Shown piece by piece: positions 59,093 to 64,000 of a stretch of DNA of 64,000 nt. Every line of letters starts with the position of its first letter. Positions within the stretch are counted from its first letter, which is position 1. The notes below the pieces were generated by a model. It worked only from the letters and a program-made list of their open reading frames with translations. It was not told the DNA's origin and ran no database searches. This stretch comes from Tetracladium setigerum (Eukaryota; Ascomycota; Leotiomycetes; Helotiales). The DNA lies in NCBI GenBank assembly GCA_031472005.1, contig PZJY01000003.1:1116001-1180000 (forward strand), read 5' to 3'. The position numbers were made by a program, and so were the translations under genes.

Positions 59093-62000
59093 TCACTCAT
59101 CATCAACCAACCTCACATCCTCCCAAGCCTTCTTGGCCGTCTTCTTCAACGACTCGAAGTCCCCACTCGTCTCACACATACTCCTAAAGACGGCATCCTT
59201 GCCCTCCTTCCTCAACAGCTCATACGGATGACCAAACTCGACCACCTCACCCTTATCCAATACCAACACCTTGTCATAATCCACAATCGTCTGCAATCTA
59301 TGCGCAATGGTGATAATGGTGCTCTTGAGCTCGCGGATGGTCTCCTGGATCTTGGAATCGGTCGTGTAATCGATTGACGCGGTGGCTTCATCCATCATGA
59401 GGACTTTGGGGTTTTTGAGGAGCGCGCGCGCGAGGCAGAGGAGTTGGCGTTGGCCTTGGGAGAGGTTGTTGCCGGATTCGGTGACGGTGGAGGAGAGGTT
59501 TAAGAAGATGTTCTTATTGGTGATGGGGGCTGAGCTGGCCGGAGTGTCGGGGACAACCGGAGTCCCAGGAGTTCCGGGGGGAGATGATGTCGATGGGGTA
59601 GGTGGATTCGTGACGAATGAGTCGCCGATGAGGCGGACGCGACGGAGGGCTGTGAAAATATCTTCGTCGGTGAAAAGGTCAAAGGGATCGAGGTTGCTGC
59701 GAATAGTACCGGTGAAGAGGGTAGGGTCTTGGGGAACGATGGTTATTGATTCTCTGAGATCCTGAAGACCGATGAGGCCGATGTCGACGTTGTCAATTAG
59801 GATTTTGCCTTCTTCGGCTTCAAGGCCTCGGAAAAGTGCAAGTGCCAGAGAGGACTTGCCAGCACCTGTGCGACCAACAATACCAACCTTTTCGAGTGGG
59901 TTAATCTTGAACGTGACATTTCGTAGGACTGGCTCAAGGTCGGATCGATATCTTGTAGTATAGTTGATGAAATCAACGGATCCTTGACTTGGCCAGTTTG
60001 CTGCAGGCTGAGTCTCCTCGATAAGGGCTGGCGCTTCTTGTTCGACATCAAGATACTCCTTGATACGTTCAACAGAGTTCATATTCTGCTCGTTGATTGC
60101 ATAGAGTCGAACCAACCAGAGCACATTCTCAGTGAAACTGATAGCATAACTCAACGACAGACCGGCCGAACCAGCATCAACCTTGCCAATACTGATGACC
60201 AGGAAAGCTCCAGCGAAGAAAGCCACAAGATCACCAACAACATCGATTCTGAAGGCCAACCATCGGTTTGCCGCCCACAATAGGATGAATGGTCGATTGT
60301 GTGTGTTGATTCTCAGCATGTTGTCTTCGATGAAACGCTTCTCTTCGCCGTACGCACGAATGGTGGTAATGCCACTAAGAGTCTCTCCAAATTGTTGGAA
60401 CAATGGACTTCTCTGCACGGATTCGATTCGCTTCAGATCTCGGGATGACCTGAGATAGAACTTTCCAATAGCAAAGTATAGGAAGCTGATAAAGATGGCA
60501 GCAACGAGGAAGCCTGGAGTAATAGCTGTAATAAGAGATATGGTCACAACAATAGCTAGAGCGCAGGCCATGACACCAATGGCGATTGGTGCAACTTCTT
60601 GATCGACTGCCTCGAGATCTTTGCTGAAACGGTTCATGAGCTGACCAAGAGGTGTGACATCAAAGAACTTAAATTTAGCACGAGTGACGGACTCGACCAG
60701 ATGTTGATGAATCTTCCAACTTGCAGTCAAGGATCCGAAGAACAACCAGAGATCTCTGAAGAAAGCTACCGCCATGCAGCCGAGACCAATGAAGGCGTAA
60801 ACTGTGAGGTAGTAGGATACGTCAACCTCTGGTGCAACCTTTGCGATAATCGAGGTTTGAGTTGGGTCAAAGTAGGCGTGGAGTTTTGAGAATCGCGAGC
60901 CTGTGGCACCGGCTGTGGAGATCGAGTTGCCCAAGTATGCGGTGGGGTGAATGCTGTGATGCGCAGAGTTAGATTCGATATCATATTGGTTAGCCCATTG
61001 TCGAATCCAGATGTTGGCAGCAAGACTGCCAAGTTGTTGAACACCGAAGACCAGGAGTGCGATGATCCAGAACCACCTGCAGATGTTAGCTAGAGCGACC
61101 TACGCAGCCAGTGAAGAAATACACACCAAGGACCCATAGACTTCAAGTAGAGGAAAAGAACGCTCCACTTGACACCACCTTGAGCTTTTGTTTCTTCCAG
61201 AGCAGGTTTCTTGACACCCTCATCGATGCTCTTGCGCTTCGCAGCTTTGGCGGCCAAGGCAATTCTTCCATTGGTGTCACCTAAGACACGATCCGCATCT
61301 TCAACCGGTGCATCTAAAGTCTCGTCACCAATGTCCGATGGGACACGGGATGGGATTCGAGATATGTCAGCCGATCCAGGTCGAGATCTGACAACATCCT
61401 CGCCAAGTTTTCCTGAAGCAATAATTTCGTCGGCCGAGCCTTGCAGATCGACTCTGCCATTGTCCAACACCACAACATACTGTGAAGATGGAACGCAAAG
61501 CGCGACGTTGTGAGTAACCAGAATACATGTTCGGCCACGCATGAGTGGGCCACGAATGCAGTTGTCGAAAATCCATTTTGCGGTGTGCGAGTCCACTGCA
61601 CTGAGGCAGTCATCCAGAAGAACATGTCTGGAGTTTGAGTACAAGGCTCTGGCGAGGGAAAGACGCTGCTTTTGCCCACCAGAGAGTGTGATGCCCTTCT
61701 CTCCGACCAACGTCGCATCTCCGCTGTCTAGAATCTCGAGATCCCGTTCCAGTGCACATGCCACGATGACATTTCGGTATCTCTTCTCATCCAGTGGTGC
61801 AGCAAACAAAATATTCTCCTTAATCGTGGCATTGACCAACCAGGCTTGTTGAGCACAGTAGGCCACGGTTTCAGCAAGACCAGTTCGTGGATCTGGACGC
61901 ACTTCTGAGCGGTCAACTCCGCCAGGCAAAAATACCTTACCCTTGATCATGGTCATTTCTCCGAGAAGTGCCATTAGAAGCGACGTCTTTCCAGATCCGG

Positions 62001-63999
62001 TGGGGCCCGCGATAATGTTTAGTCCACCAATTGTAAATTTGATGTCGAGATCCATCATTCGGAAAGCAGTGGAAATTTCCTCATTTGGTGTCTCCTTTCC
62101 TCCCCAGGAGAATGTAGCGTTCTTGAAACCGATCATCTTCACTCCATCATCATCCAGATTGTCGTGATTTAGTTGTTCATACTTGTCGGTTTCCGCTTCG
62201 TTCAAGAATTCCTCCACACGATCAACAGAAACCTTTGATTCTTGTACGTGAGCAATCATGTCGCCCAGTTGATCCAATGGTACACGAAGAATGCTAAAGA
62301 GAGAGATGGCGGTAAAGGCAATGGAAGCGTGAAGAGGTTTCTTCTCAACAACGGTATACATGAGGAAGGAGAAGAAACTGATGATGACGGGAACGGTATT
62401 CCAGACGGCCACAGCACACGCCCACAAGATGTACTTTGATCGCAGCGCTTTGAGCTCTGCTGCTCTCTTTTCGCCCACAATCTTGCTGAAACGATGCTCC
62501 CAAGCAAAGAACTTGATGATTCTGATGTTCTGGAGAACCTCATTGGTGGTGTGAATTCGCTTGTCCGTGGCAGCCATGATGATTTTTTGGTAATAAGCAA
62601 AAGACTTTCCGAAGAAGATGTTGACCGGTAGAAGAATGACCATTACAACAAGTCCCGGAATACTGCTGAGTCCAAGGATCCTGTAAAGAAGATAGACCGC
62701 AACAACGAGCTGAGTTGGCGCAGCAGCGAAAAGGAAATGCAAATATGCAGTTACCTCACTGACTTTGAAAGAATCCACAGACATCAAGTTGATGATTGTT
62801 CCGGTGTTTACCTGTTCATCTAAAGGCTTCGCTTTGGCGGCTTCAGGCTCGGGAACGGCTGGATCTGGCAGAGGCTTCTGTTCCTTTTTCTTGAAGCTCA
62901 TGAATCTCTGGAGTTTTCCAGCTCTTCCTGCTGCCTTTTTCTTGTCTGCTGCTACAACCTGCTTGTCCGCCTTGTCTCCAAGTACAGTCTCACCGCTAGC
63001 AGCGGCTTTTCTTCGTAGGGCTTTGGCGTAAATTTCACCGATGATAATGGCACGAAGTCTGATGCAAATTTTGCGACCAATCCATAAAGCCTGTCCATCT
63101 GCCAAAGATCGCAAGATATCCGTGAATGATAGCAAGATCACATACAGCCAAATGACGTTTCTTGGGGCAGATTCTGGATCCTCGATATACTCAAGAATGG
63201 CCTTGAGAAGGAGCGTAGGGGCGAAGGTAAAGAGTCCGGAAAAGACGGCGTAGGCGCATTGAATCAATAGCATCCCACGGAAGTAGCGCATTAGATGCCA
63301 TGTCAAAGCGGTTGTTTTTGTTAGTTGGCGGTAATCTGCCAGAATGTTTGCCGCCTTGTCCTTGGGTATCAAATTCCAAACGTCTGGGAGCTCAAAAGTC
63401 TTTATATAACCGTTCCATACGACCGCATCTACCCACCCAAACGTAGCGATGGAAAACAAGCTTGCGAGAGGTTCCCTGGAAGGCTCGATATCATTTTCCC
63501 ACTCTAAAACTACTGCCTTGTTGCCCTTCCTGGAGGTAATCGCAATGCCGAACAAAAGAGAAGTTAGGGAGAATTCGGTGATGATTAAAATTTGAGCAAT
63601 TCTAGACCGTGGGTGGATAATGGCGGATCGGAAGAGAATGATCGAGAAGATCCAGAGAATAGTATATAGAGTGGCCGTGTGGTTCCAGAGCCTCGGTATC
63701 CTCCAGGCCGTGTTCGACAATACGAGTCTGCAGCTTGCAAGAATAAGAATATAGGCCCAGGTAATGACGCCTGCAATGGTCGCCAGCGTCCCGCGAGAGC
63801 CATACGCACCCAGAATAAGAGCTGCGATGTTAATAGCAAGCACGGTGGCAATGCCGAATATCTCCACCACCAGTAATGTATATTGTCCAGTTGGGGCGTC
63901 AATGGCAGCCACAGATCCCTGGGTTGTCGATTTTCCCAGTTGCAAGCGTCCCCCATTTATGGTAATACCCTCCTCTTCATCGTCGGTATCAGATGCATT
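59093..63999 (-). CDS. ABCC-family (MRP/Ycf1-type) full ABC transporter, 5'-truncated by window edge
   Basis: Two exons in the window (63999-61127 and 61076-59093; intron GTGTGT...TGCAG, phase 2). The frame stays open to the right edge through NASDTDDEEEGITINGGRLQ, so the start lies outside; at least 1618 residues are present. Domain order: N-terminal membrane helices, TMD1, NBD1, linker, TMD2, NBD2, as in MRP-type proteins. NBD1 has Walker A GPTGSGKTSLLMALLG, signature TLSGGQKQRLSLARAL and Walker B HVLLDDCLSAVD. NBD2 has GRTGAGKSSLALALFRG, LSQGQRQLLCLARALL (Q for G in the signature) and VLMMDEATASID. NBD1's LDDCLSAVD has Asp where a canonical ABC ATPase has the catalytic Glu, as is usual in ABCC proteins. 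It probably exports conjugated organic anions or loads the vacuole. The linker is Ser/Arg/Pro-rich. The frame is intact over 4.8 kb. Confidence 0.95.
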
Positions 64000-64000
64000 T

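Noticed and set aside
1..64000. tRNA, rRNA or CRISPR features
   Set aside because: None recognised by eye on either strand; a tRNA scan was not possible.

Overview
The window is nuclear DNA of a filamentous ascomycete. Nearly every gene carries short spliceosomal introns (about 45-100 nt, GTANGT donors, CTAAC-type branch points). The gene set (Zn2Cys6 factor, LaeA-like methyltransferase, UstYa/DUF3328 protein, DUF5672 proteins, 2EXR protein, bicupin oxalate decarboxylase, NDP-glucose 4,6-dehydratase) fits Pezizomycotina. A Leotiomycete-like fungus is my best guess, but the sequence does not prove it. No rRNA, tRNA, CRISPR array or transposon was recognised.

Layout. 0-7 kb: end of a DHA2-type MFS transporter; an eight-exon gene for a secreted Tyr-Gly repeat protein with Kex2 and Ste13-type processing signals; and a UstYa/DUF3328 oxidase-like gene. 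Together these look like a small ribosomal-peptide (RiPP, dikaritin-like) locus. 7.7-11.8 kb: SEC12 (ER exchange factor) and a LaeA-like methyltransferase. 15.5-24.4 kb: four Golgi-type putative glycosyltransferases, three of them DUF5672 paralogs and one with an RgpF-like motif. 27.3-32.7 kb: an SLC35/TPT-type nucleotide-sugar transporter and an NDP-glucose 4,6-dehydratase. The glycosyltransferases and this pair could together make and use a deoxyhexose (UDP-rhamnose type) on secreted glycans. 33.6-40.8 kb: two DFR-like reductases and a Zn2Cys6 regulator. 41-45.7 kb: a 2EXR protein, then the divergent mitochondrial pair NDUFA12 (complex I) and PGS1 (cardiolipin pathway). 46.5-54.2 kb: SulP sulfate permease, secreted oxalate decarboxylase, DUF1275 membrane protein. 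54.7-64 kb: a coiled-coil protein and a large ABCC (MRP/Ycf1-type) transporter that runs off the right edge.

The most interesting object is the Tyr-Gly precursor. Each of its two core units is preceded by an unbroken run of X-Pro/X-Ala dipeptides and ends in Lys-Arg. The cores have Tyr at nearly every third residue, and all seven introns are phase 1 and fall just before a Tyr-Gly step. A UstYa-family gene stands 1.9 kb away in divergent orientation.

Sequence quality. Several genes in the left 25 kb read through only if one base is added in a short homopolymer: the MFS gene, SEC12 (twice), the RgpF-like gene (twice) and the third DUF5672 gene (two compensating shifts). SEC12 is essential in yeasts, so consensus indel errors are the simplest explanation. 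The right half is almost free of them.
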